Shown here one piece after another: positions 11,496 through 19,150 of a stretch of DNA of 40,577 bases. The position numbers and the translations under genes are program-made. The DNA lies in assembly GCA_003427395.1 (NCBI GenBank), contig BFEA01000016.1, positions 2,002,173 to 2,042,749 on the forward strand. The letters are read 5' to 3'. The DNA comes from Chara braunii. Lineage: Eukaryota; Streptophyta; Charophyceae; Charales; Characeae. Under the pieces are notes generated by a model. The model worked only from the letters and a program-made list of their open reading frames with translations, was not told where the DNA came from and did not search any database. Each line of letters begins with the position of its first letter. Position 1 is the first letter of the stretch.

Positions 11496-12017
11496 GTGAC
11501 GCAGCCAATGGGGGGAGAGATGGATTTGGAAGGGGAGCTACAATATCCAGCAGAAGAATGGATTACCACACTAGAGGAGGGATGCAAGCAGATGCAAACG
11601 ATAGTGGGGTTGCTTATGCAGCGACAGCAAGAAGGGGGGGAGATCGATGGGGGAGCGATCTCGATGGACCAGTGGTTGGAAGATAGGATTCAAGAGTTGT
11701 TAGACATCTTGTGGGAGCTGGAGGAGGGGCTGTATCCCCAGCTCGATGTCTACATCGACTCGAGGCGGGCGGATGACAGGTTGGCTGCTTGCAGGACCCT
11801 CTTCACATTGGGGCGAGATCTACGCAATCAGTTGGAGTATCGGTATGGATTGCTGGCAAGTGAAGATGATTGCGGCGAAAACACAAATAACAGCAACAAC
11901 ATTAGCTACAGCGACATCAAGGATGGGGATGGTGTCAACAACAACAATGATGGGGGGGGGCGATGTCCAAGGCTGCACCAAGATGGGAGTGATACTGTAG
12001 GTGGACGCGGAATATAA
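11496..12017 (+). CDS. Unknown helical protein, retroposon family copy A
   Basis: No known family is recognised. Residues 1-125 look alpha-helical, acidic and Leu/Glu/Gln-rich, with the signature LLDILWELEEGLYPQLD, then a RRADDRL...LGRDLRNQLE segment, then DD-rich sequence leading into Asn-rich low complexity. The same order occurs in the copies at 14689 and 21411(-): a WL-x-T(I/L) start, a Q..L(E/D)I.W.LEE.L.P signature, a DW or DSR linker, EGQDL-like, and an acidic end. Conservation over three copies argues that the frame was once translated. Start: 11496 or the ATG at 11508. A coiled-coil or RNA-binding role is only a guess. Confidence 0.5.
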   Translation: MTQPMGGEMDLEGELQYPAEEWITTLEEGCKQMQTIVGLLMQRQQEGGEIDGGAISMDQWLEDRIQELLDILWELEEGLYPQLDVYIDSRRADDRLAACRTLFTLGRDLRNQLEYRYGLLASEDDCGENTNNSNNISYSDIKDGDGVNNNNDGGGRCPRLHQDGSDTVGGRGI

Positions 12018-12051
12018 TGGAGACGTCAACAACAACAACAACAACAACAGC

Positions 12052-12099
<48 letters not shown>

Positions 12100-12473
12100 A
12101 TCAACTACAGCAACTTAACAAAAACAATGGTGCGCAGGGATTGGGATTGGGCGAAATGGGCGAAGGCGGTGGGAAGGATGACAGCAACATTACGTGAACA
12201 ACAGCGACGACAACAACAACAACAACAACAACAACAACGGCGGTGACGAGGGCGGGGGCGACGTCCACGGCAGCAGCATGAAGGGTGTGATGCTGCAGAT
12301 GGACATGGATGATAAAGGTGGTGACAACAAAAACAACAACAACATCAATAACAACAACGACAACAACAACAACGATGATGATGGGGGAGGCGGCATCCAC
12401 TGCTGCCGCATGAGGGGAGTGATACAGCAGATGGATGCAGATGATAGTGGAGACGACAACAACAACAACGACG

Positions 12474-12530
<57 letters not shown>

Positions 12531-12536
12531 TCAACT

Positions 12537-12567
<31 letters not shown>

Positions 12568-12600
12568 AAACATTGACGGCGGAGGGGGTGACGTCCATGG
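12018..12600 (+). repeat. (CAA)n-rich trinucleotide tract
   Basis: Long CAA/AAC runs (about 12028-12100, 12205-12240, 12325-12370 and 12455-12570) are separated by GA-rich spacers that themselves resemble each other, e.g. GATGGACATGGATGATAAAGG against GATGGATGCAGATGATAGTGG. Depending on frame this reads as poly-Asn, poly-Gln or poly-Thr, or as poly-Val and poly-Leu on the other strand. I do not treat those readings as proteins. Confidence 0.85.
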
Positions 12601-12849
12601 CAGCAGAATGATGGGTAAGATGTTGCCGGCAGACGCAGTTGGAATGGGGGTGGACACGGGAAACTGGTTTTCTGACTTCCTCCTTGTTATATTTTGCAGC
12701 CTCAATATGGAGTTGCTTCTCGTCGTCTGCCAGAGGATAGGAGTAGGTTAGTCAGTGATGATTGGTGTTGTCCGGCCCGCAATACCAATCAAGACTGGGG
12801 TGGTGATCGCCTCGGGGGATTGGTGGTGGGCATTTTAGGGGTTGGATTG

Positions 12850-13380
12850 CAGGAGGACGAACACATCATATCCTGCTTGGAGTTTCGTGATTGCACTTTG
12901 ATAGGTATATATTAAGGACACATATAGACAGTTTCTGACTGTTGGGACATAGTTACAAGACACGACATGGGGACGCTGGACCCGAGTTCCAGCAGATATA
13001 AATCACATCATTGGTAGAACACATCATATCATGGTTAGGGTTTCGACTGAAGGTATTGATCCCTCAGATTGTTGCAGAGATTCCATAGTCTACATAGTTA
13101 CACAACACGATATGGGGCGCTGAACCTGATTTCCAGCAGATATAAATCATAGCATCGGTAGTACACATCTCATCATGGCTAGGGTTTCGACTGATTTGAT
13201 TGATGCCTCAGATTGTTGTTGAGATTCTGTAGTTTACATGGATAGGGACGCTGGACCTGTGTTCCGGCACATACATTCACACCATTGCATAAGGACGCTG
13301 GACCTGATTTCCAGCAGATACATTTCATCACTGTAAAGGGACGCTGGACCCGATTTCCAGCAGTTGTAGCTCCCCACCAA
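12850..13380 (+). repeat. Tandem array carrying five H1 hairpins
   Basis: Imperfect tandem units share AACACATCATATC...GGTTTCG...TACA.GACACGAxATGGGG followed by H1. H1 copies begin at 12975, 13119, 13250, 13297 and 13343, so the spacing falls from 144 and 131 to 47 and 46. The arms are GCTGGA/TCCAGC, with one mismatch at 13119 (GCTGAA) and a G-U pair at 13250 (TCCGGC), always around a 7-nt loop. A sixth upstream unit near 12857 lacks H1. The last H1 is followed by the GCTCC...GGAGC box. Confidence 0.75.
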
Positions 13381-13400
13381 TAGATGGAGCCTTCAACGCC

Positions 13401-13476
13401 GGGGCCTACTTAACGGGGATGCTCTTATCACCTCGTTAAGTAGGTTCCCCATATACGAAGTTAAAAAAAAAAAAAA
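13401..13476 (+). repeat. H3 hairpin and poly(A) of copy A
   Basis: A perfect 11-bp stem (CCTACTTAACG 13405-13415, CGTTAAGTAGG 13434-13444) encloses an 18-nt loop containing GCTCTTATCA. Flanking GGGG/CCCC extend the stem after a 2-nt bulge. Poly(A) follows at 13463-13476. The loop motif recurs in the hairpin at 28395-28430, whose stem has an unrelated sequence. Confidence 0.8.
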
Positions 13477-14045
13477 TGCTACATCATCAAAAAACACACT
13501 CACGCTTCTGTCAGTCCGGTTCCTATTTACTCCAGCATCGTGGAGGATTGACTGTCAGTAAAGTAAAACCAAACAAGAGGATGACCAGACACCAGGCTTT
13601 CATCCATCTTCCACCAGTGTTGTTTCAAATCATAGTTCGCTTCTTGTTTCTTGCCACGGCAGGCATTTCAAGATTCGGAGCAGATTGGGTTCATTCTTTA
13701 TACCAACATCATAATTGCATTCAAACAGCTGCAACGGTTCAGTTAGTTTTACAGGTGAGAGCAGGGGCCTATTGCCCTTCGGATCCTCTGTTTACCGCGG
13801 GGTCTGCATTTTTGTTTTCTTTTTCTTTTTTTTTTTAAGAAGCCCAGGTTGTTGTAGAGGTGGGATACTAGACAGATGGCAGTCACCCACAGTACTCGGC
13901 CACTCGGTTGTCCAGATGAACCCCTCTGAAGACCCCACCCACCCTTCCTCTCATCTTTTTGCCCTGGTGCACCCCCACCCCCCCTTATCCTACCCTAGTG
14001 TTAACTACCCAGGACCATCACCCATTGCCATCTTGGCAGGGTGAC
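13477..14045. other. Unrecognised sequence with reversed poly(A)
   Basis: A 120-residue open frame at 13476-13838 has no recognisable domain. A T-rich run near 13813-13837, followed by TTAAGAAG, resembles a reversed poly(A) preceded by the CTTCTTAA seen before LINE poly(A) tails here. On the minus strand just upstream (about 13880-13910) lies GTGGCCGAGTACTGTGG, similar to an A box of a Leu or Ser tRNA. A minus-strand SINE is possible but not shown. Confidence 0.35.
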
Positions 14046-14069
14046 CTGACCAGATAGCAGTCGCAGGTA

Positions 14070-14144
14070 CCGGGGCTAAGCAGAGACTCCTGGCCCCTGC
14101 TCAGCCCCGGTTGAAGCAGACGCCGTGCAAGCCTGATTGCACGG
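14070..14144. repeat. Two adjacent strong hairpins
   Basis: Hairpin one pairs CCGGGGCT (14070-14077) plus AGCAG (14079-14083) with CTGCT (14097-14101) plus AGCCCCGG (14103-14110), leaving one A/C mismatch. Hairpin two is a perfect 8-bp stem, CCGTGCAA (14123-14130) with TTGCACGG (14137-14144), and a 6-nt loop. Together they suggest a structured RNA segment of a short retroposon. Confidence 0.6.
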
Positions 14145-14245
14145 GGACTTCGGGAGCTAGGCATGAACATGCTACTACAGGTCTTCATGAGGGTGCACAA
14201 TGACTCCCATCTAGCTTAGTTGTGTGGCGACGATAGAGAGTTGGG

Positions 14246-14396
14246 TATCCTCCGTTCCCTCGTATGTCCCTGGAGCCCGTTCCAGTCTCGCGGTAAGAAT
14301 CCCGAAGTGCAATGGGAACCCTGCCGACATCCCGTACTAAGGAACTGCTCTGCCAGCCTCAATCCTTCGACCACATACTAAGAGGATGACCAGCCC
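14246..14396 (+). repeat. Dispersed 150-bp repeat, copy 1
   Basis: Highly similar to 16026-16176. Both run from CCTCCGTTCCCTC through GGTAAGAATCCCGAAGTGCA and TAAGGAACTGCT to CTAAGAGGATGACCAGCCC. The two direct copies bracket the retroposon copy at 14500-15848 and the gap. Function is unknown; there is no open frame. Confidence 0.8.
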
Positions 14397-14499
14397 GTGC
14401 AATTTCAAACTGTTTTTGTGACCGCCGTAGTTACCCCATAAAAAAGGGGGCTTTCTCCTGCGCCGAGCACCGAGCGCTAACTTGCGCTACAGACCAGCC

Positions 14500-15848
14500 G
14501 GCGAGGCCCGGCTGCACTCTGGAGACTAGGGCAGCGGCGACCATCGCTGCTCTTGGTCATCCTAACTGCCCGTTAGGTTGCTTTGACCGAACGACGGTGT
14601 ATGATTCACCTGGCAGATTAGAAGACGGCACGTGGGTGTTTGGTGCGTAATAAGATATATGGCGGCGCTTTGCTTACAAGTGGGGGCGATGGCCTCAGTG
14701 GCACAACTACAACACGATGCGGACGACTGGTTATTCACCATTCAGGAGGGCGGTGTGCGATTGCGAGGGATTGTGGAGGCTATGTCAGCGAAGGGAAGGG
14801 ATTGGCGCGCGGTCGAAGGGGGCGCGACGGCGTTGCTGACCTGGACGGAAAACTCCATGCAGGACATGTTGGAGGTCATTTGGGAACTGGAGGAATGGCT
14901 GGATCCCCGGCTGGAAGACCTCCTTGATTGGCGCCAAGCAAAAACCCTCATGCAGCGGTGTTATGCGATGTTTTGGGAGGGGCAGAATCTGTACGGTGCG
15001 ATCATGGCGCAGGCTTTTATGATGACATCGCCTGCAACAACGACACCGGCGACCGTTTCGTTGACTATACATACATCTGCGGCGGTGACGCCGACAACAA
15101 CGACACCAACAACAATGACAACAACGCCGGCACACGCGATACCAAGGATACAAGCTACATCAGCAAAGGTGTCGACAGGGGCAGTGGCGGCGATGGTGAC
15201 AACAAAGACTTCGATAACAACCACAACAACGATGACACATGTGAAACACGCGACAATAACGACAACAACGACAATACTTATGCCAATGGTGTCAGCGGTG
15301 GCAGCAGAGGTGATGATGACAACAATGACACCGACAACATCAACAATGATGATGACATATAAAACAGTAATGACAACAACGACGATACTTCTTCGATTCC
15401 CCCCCCTAGTGGCAGGGGGTTTTCCTTTGCATTTCCAGTCTTTTGTTGGCCTTCGGATAGGGGTGGGTTAGCTGTTGACTAATGGTATAAGGGGATTGCT
15501 GGCCTGTGGTTCCTGAGTATGATTGCCATGCATTAGAGAGGCTAGCTAGATAGGTTTGTGGTTGATGGTTAAGGACGACATAAGACTGTGGGCTGTTGCC
15601 CCCTACACTAAAAATGAATTGAGATGTGATTTGCGACATATTAGGATTAACATTGCAGCAGGTTAATCCTCCTCTGGTATGGGGGAGCAATCAAAGCCTC
15701 TGCACAGATGATAGATATATTCACGAGCGGTGTCTGTTGGGATGGCCACGTGGGTGACGTGGCCTATCTTCATGTTTGCTATGTTTTCATATCATTGTAC
15801 AGGGACGCTGGACCCGATTTCCAGCAGGTGATGCTCCAAGAAAAAGAA
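14500..15848 (+). mobile_element. Unrecognised ORF-bearing retroposon, copy B
   Basis: Same plan as copy A: GC-rich leader, conserved ORF from 14689, ACAACGAC-type trinucleotide tract (15025-15380), then a segment ending GGATAGGGGTGGGTTAG (15455-15471) that matches copy A at 12735-12751, and an H1 hairpin (GCTGGA 15807-15812, TCCAGC 15820-15825) with the start of the GATGCTCC box. It then runs through AAGAAAAAGAA into the gap, which probably hides the poly(A). Confidence 0.55.
14689..15362 (+). CDS. Unknown helical protein, retroposon family copy B
   Basis: Homologous to the ORFs at 11496 and 21411(-). From the ATG at 14689, residues 1-110 form the conserved part: a DDWLFTIQEGGVRLRGIVEAM start, SMQDMLEVIWELEEWLDPRL signature, DW-R-A-KTLMQRCYAMFWEGQNL segment. 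After that the frame enters Thr-rich low complexity (reading ACA/ACG repeats) and stays open to 15471; a second frame reads the same tract as Asp/Asn-rich (14928-15362), closer to copy A's acidic tail. The switch probably reflects an indel near 15020. Function is unknown. Confidence 0.5.
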
Positions 15849-15978
15849 NNNNNNNNNNNNNNNNNNNNNNNNNNNNNNNNNNNNNNNNNNNNNNNNNNNN
15901 NNNNNNNNNNNNNNNNNNNNNNNNNNNNNNNNNNNNNNNNNNNNNNNNNNNNNNNNNNNNNNNNNNNNNNNNNNNNNN
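15849..15978. other. Assembly gap (130 N)
   Basis: A run of undetermined bases. It follows AAGAAAAAGAA just where a poly(A) would be expected, so it may be an unresolved homopolymer or a collapsed repeat. ORFs crossing it are not meaningful. Confidence 0.98.
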
Positions 15979-16260
15979 GCCCTAAGTTACAGTCTGGTAT
16001 CCAACACAGGATGGTAATCTGAGCAGACAATCCTCCGTTCCCTCATATGTCCCTGCAGCCCGTTCCGGCCCCGCGGTAAGAATCCCGAAGTGCATGGGAA
16101 CCCTGCTGACATCCTGTAATAAGGAACTGCTATGCCAGCCTCAATCCTCTGACCACGTACTAAGAGGATGACCAGCCCTACGTTACAGTCTGGTGTCGAA
16201 CACAGGACTTTATGTGAATCGTGCAAGTGACCTAACCTATTGACCTACACTGTGAAATAG
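15979..16260 (-). repeat. Short direct repeat with tRNA-like boxes
   Basis: GCCCTA(A/C)GTTACAGTCTGGT occurs at 15979 and again at 16173, period 194, enclosing the second copy of the 150-bp repeat (16026-16176). On the minus strand 16173-16250 reads GTAGGTCAATAGGTTAGG (A-box-like), then GTGTTCGACACC (B-box-like) at about the right distance. Acceptor pairing is poor, so I read it as a tRNA-derived SINE head, not a tRNA gene. Confidence 0.4.
16026..16176 (+). repeat. Dispersed 150-bp repeat, copy 2
   Basis: Second copy of the repeat at 14246-14396, same orientation, with only scattered substitutions and a one-base length difference near GTGCA. It contains no open frame. Confidence 0.8.
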
Positions 16261-16504
16261 TCTGTAGCTGTAGTCTGCGGGGCTCGAGTAAACCTAACTA
16301 TGCAAGCCACCCAGCAGTCTCGTGACAACCCCGTAGACCAAGAACACCAGGATACCCACCATCGCCCAGTCCCCACATACAACAACCATGGACTACCCCT
16401 TGGGTAGTGCGCAGACAGTGTCTGTAATAACTTACCTGCGTCATCCCAAGGGGATGTGTGTCCAGCCGTGCGTCATTCGAATGCCCTGCCGGTGTCCATG
16501 CGCA

Positions 16505-16590
16505 AGGCTGCGGAGTTTTGAACCCGCAACCTCATACCACAATGCGCATTTCCAACAGGTCCTCTAACCACTGAGCTAGTACACTTTTTC
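16505..16590 (-). repeat. tRNA-derived sequence (SINE head or tRNA relic)
   Basis: On the minus strand TAGCTCAGTGGTTAGAG (plus 16562-16578) is a near-perfect tRNA A box and D arm. TTGCGGGTTCAAAACTCC (plus 16512-16529) is B-box-like, at roughly normal distance. The acceptor arms do not pair and the T loop is abnormal, so a functional tRNA is unlikely. RNA polymerase III promoter elements inside a SINE are the simplest reading. Confidence 0.55.
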
Positions 16591-16689
16591 ATGCCACGAG
16601 CATTCAGACCAGGATTGCAACTTTTTATTATGGCTTGCTCCAGCCTCCAGACAATGTCATTCAATAGCAGAAATGATTCCTATGAATCA

Positions 16690-16714
16690 CCCCCGGTCAT
16701 GACCGGACCGGGGG
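16690..16714. repeat. Strong GC hairpin followed by T run
   Basis: CCCCCGGT (16690-16697) pairs with ACCGGGGG (16707-16714) around a 9-nt loop, followed by GCCTTTTT. It looks like a bacterial terminator, but nothing else here is bacterial, so it is listed only as a structure. Confidence 0.5.
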
Positions 16715-16860
16715 CCTTTTTGTGCCCTGCGGACACGGCTGTGACCGGAAGTCGGGCCGCAGCCGGCCAAGCTCCGGCCGTGACTTTGGGGGATATTTTG
16801 GGGGGTCAAAAAGTTTTCAGAAAAAAAAAACAACAAAAATGGTGTTGTAAACTTGTAGAT

Positions 16861-17192
16861 CTTTTTTTTTTCTTTTCTTTTTTTTTTCTTCTTTTTTCAC
16901 AAGAAACAGCCCGAGTAAGTGCTAGGGGTGCTGATAAGAGCAGACACCACTAGCAAACTCAGGGAGGCTCCATCTATTGGTGGGGAGCAACACCTGCTGG
17001 AAAGCGGGTCCAGCGTCCCTCAACATTTAAGGAAGGGGCATTTTGTGAATCCTAGATTAAACATGAGAGCACACGTAAATCACGCCACATGCCCATCCTA
17101 GATTAAACATGAGAGCACACGTAAATCGACACGCTGGCACACTTTAGCAATTCGATGAGCAGCATTGATTGCCCTCAACCGAGGGGATTAAC
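16861..17192 (-). repeat. LINE 3' end, reversed, with H2, H1 and H3
   Basis: Read on the minus strand: H2 (CCCTC/GAGGG, plus 17172-17185), then H1 (plus 16996-17014), the GCTCCCCACCAATAGATGGAG box, H3 (plus 16920-16955; 11-bp stem with one mismatch, loop containing GCTCTTATCA), and an interrupted poly(A) (plus 16861-16897). Between H2 and H1 a 33-bp segment is repeated at period 46 (17049-17081 and 17095-17127), which lengthens the spacing. Only the 3' UTR is present, so this is a strongly 5'-truncated insertion. Confidence 0.75.
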
Positions 17193-17890
17193 TGGCCACC
17201 GCAATTTAACATCCTACCCCTAATCTGAATCCCTCATCATCTTCAAAATCGCTCTTGCAGCTCCCGGGGAGGAGGGGCTTTCAGAATGAAGGTTTAGAAA
17301 ATCAATTTTAGCAGAACCATTCGACGACGTCCGGTTCCACCATTTCGATATAGTATGAAGGTTTACTTGCACCCCAACCCCCCACGATCCTCGTAATCCA
17401 CGAATCCACCCTAGTGGGGGGGACGCAACTTAACCAGATTACCTGGATTAACAGCGAGCCGCTAAGTTAATCAGTCAAAACGTGGTCAATCATGCAGGCG
17501 GCCCTGGTTCCAATCATCGCTTCTTCTCCTGCCCCGGCCCCCAATCACACTAGCAGCGCTGACACTTGGCACAATCCTAAAGTGTAAATTCGCCTGCAGC
17601 GCTTGGCGAGGCAGTGAGCAGAGAACTGAGTAAAGCACAGTTGTCCTGTTGCCACGTGGCCAGATGTGATGCGCAACCTCACGCCCTGTGCTGTCTTTCG
17701 TTCGGAATGTTAGGCGTGTGGAAAGAGGCCCAAAAAAACAGCAAGAAGGGGTGTGCCAAGGATTTTTGGAAATTGAGTGCGGGGACACATATGGAACTGA
17801 AATCCCCCGCGTTGGTCCAATGAAGCAAGTCGATTGCTTTCACGCGTCGCGGAATGCGCGCGCGGGCACGGCGCGAAAAGAGAAAAATCC
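17193..17890. other. No gene recognised
   Basis: Overlapping ORFs without recognisable domains. The segment near 17735-17770 (GGGGTGTGCCAAGGATTTT) matches 31647-31665, placing this stretch in the same element family as the unknown minus-strand ORF downstream of it. Confidence 0.4.
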
Positions 17891-17894
17891 AAAT

Positions 17895-18542
17895 TCAATC
17901 CAAAAAGTATTGTCGGGCTTCCCACCGGGCTACAGCCCGTCGTTTAGAACGGAAAGGCTTTGGCACGCTCCGCGTGTCTCGTTTTCGTATCAAATCTCGT
18001 CGTCGTTCGATGGTCAGTTCCGAGTCCGACGTGAATGGTCTCAGCCACGTGGCTCTTTCTTTATGCTCGTCTTCACTCCGCACACGGTAGTGGAAACCCC
18101 TGGATTCGTAGCGCTCAAAACGCTGGCATTCAGTGCACAGAGTGCGTGGTCAGTGGGGTTCTACTGCCGTCCACGGGATGACGATCAACTCGTTGAATGG
18201 CAACAATATCGAGTAGGGTGGGAAATGCGTGTCGATAATGACAAACCCAGCCTCTACGAACCCTAAACAACGATTGGCCGGAGGGAAGTAGTATCGTCCG
18301 CCGATTTGTGCAACGGCTTCTCGTACGTCCCACTCACATACACGTGTCTGTCCCTCGTTATAGGGAAAAGGCCGTGTTGGGACGGGAGGTACGGGAGGCT
18401 GGTGCCCGATCGGAGGGTACTGGTCAGTCCACATATCCATCAATTGTAGAGACCTTGCGACGTCATCAAAACACTCGCGCAACTCCGAAACAACCTTCTT
18501 CAACACGAGAGAGAAAGAGAGAGAGAGAGCGAAAGAAGACAC
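17895..18542 (-). pseudogene. Unknown conserved ORF linked to LTR element, copy 1
   Basis: Minus-strand frame of about 215 codons with a single stop at 18150. Segments in order: a Pro-rich stretch (PPVPPVPTRPFPY), RVCEWDVREAV, a hydrophobic GFVEAGFVIIDTHFPPY segment, VIPWTAVEP, then after the stop RTLCTEC, RSEDEHK, LRPFTSDSE, ERRRDLI, RDTRSVP and a basic end. Copy 2 at 31797-32240(-) keeps CEWD, the hydrophobic core, VPW, RTLC-EC, LRP-SDSE, ERRR and RDT-SVP in the same order. The family is unknown. It lies about 0.6 kb downstream of, and in sense with, the minus-strand LTR ending near 19.15 kb, so it may be an element-encoded protein. Confidence 0.5.
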
Positions 18543-18559
18543 TTCAGCAGTTCAATTAC

Positions 18560-19150
18560 GCCAACTAAGGGACCGATCCGCGGCTCCGGTTTGGTTAGCC
18601 AGCGCGATGTTGATCCCCGACGCCTTGTTTCTCGAGGCCGCCTCGTGGTTCGACTGTTGATGTCGGACAGCATAAGGCAGATGGCATGCGCAGTGCACTC
18701 AGAGCCACAGATCTAAACACTCTTGCATTCTCGGACAAAATCCCGACGACAATCGTCTAATCAATGCCAAAGAGACGCCCATTTCCATACATTCATTCAC
18801 TGTGGAAGATGCGAAAAATGAGCCATGCACAGGAAAAGATGGATCGCTTGCACAATACACACGCATCCACCGTTCAGAAGACAAGAAGACGGGGTCCTTG
18901 CGCAGGAGGATTACCCAGGAAACTAATGGAAGAGTTCCGGAAGAAGTTCTTTCACGCAAGGAAAGCATACAGATTCATGCTCATCTAGAAGAGGGGAAAG
19001 AGAGAGAGAGAAGCATCGAGGTACATCATCATTCAAAGATAGAGGTAAAGGGGGGAGGTGAAGGGGGGAGAGAGAGTCTAAATAGGAGATGACGCAACCC
19101 AAAAGAAGGAAGTTCAGAGAAAAAGATCCGCAACAACAAAGGCGCATTCG
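18560..19150 (-). other. Leader between LTR and unknown ORF
   Basis: No domain is seen. The plus strand shows GAGAGA-rich stretches (18510-18535, 18995-19075), seen as CT-rich sequence when read with the element. Short open frames on both strands look like shadows. Confidence 0.35.

Larger units (their letters stand above)
11217..13476 (+). mobile_element. Unrecognised ORF-bearing retroposon, copy A
   Basis: This block starts directly after the LINE poly(A) and ends with its own poly(A) (13463-13476). In order: a GC-rich leader of about 280 bp, a conserved ORF (11496-12017), a long trinucleotide tract, a possible intron-like GT...AG interval (about 12613-12699), an array of tandem units carrying five H1 hairpins, hairpin H3, and poly(A). 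Two relatives lie at 14500-15848 (+) and 20400-21411 (-). It encodes no RT or endonuclease. The LINE-type tail suggests mobilisation by the LINE machinery. An alternative is a dispersed host gene family into which LINE tails inserted. Confidence 0.55.

Noticed and set aside
12018-12750. Poly-Asn, poly-Gln, poly-Val and poly-Leu ORFs
   Set aside because: They are frame readings of (CAA)n and its complement with no conserved non-repeat sequence.
12960-13380. CRISPR-like array
   Set aside because: Repeats are LINE-tail hairpins with unequal spacing, and spacers are themselves related; no cas genes.
15708-16022. ORFs spanning the N run
   Set aside because: They consist mainly of undetermined bases.
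16505-16590. Functional tRNA gene
   Set aside because: Acceptor arms do not pair and the T loop is abnormal; kept only as tRNA-derived.
16690-16725. Rho-independent terminator-like hairpin with T run
   Set aside because: The context is eukaryotic repeat DNA with no bacterial genes.
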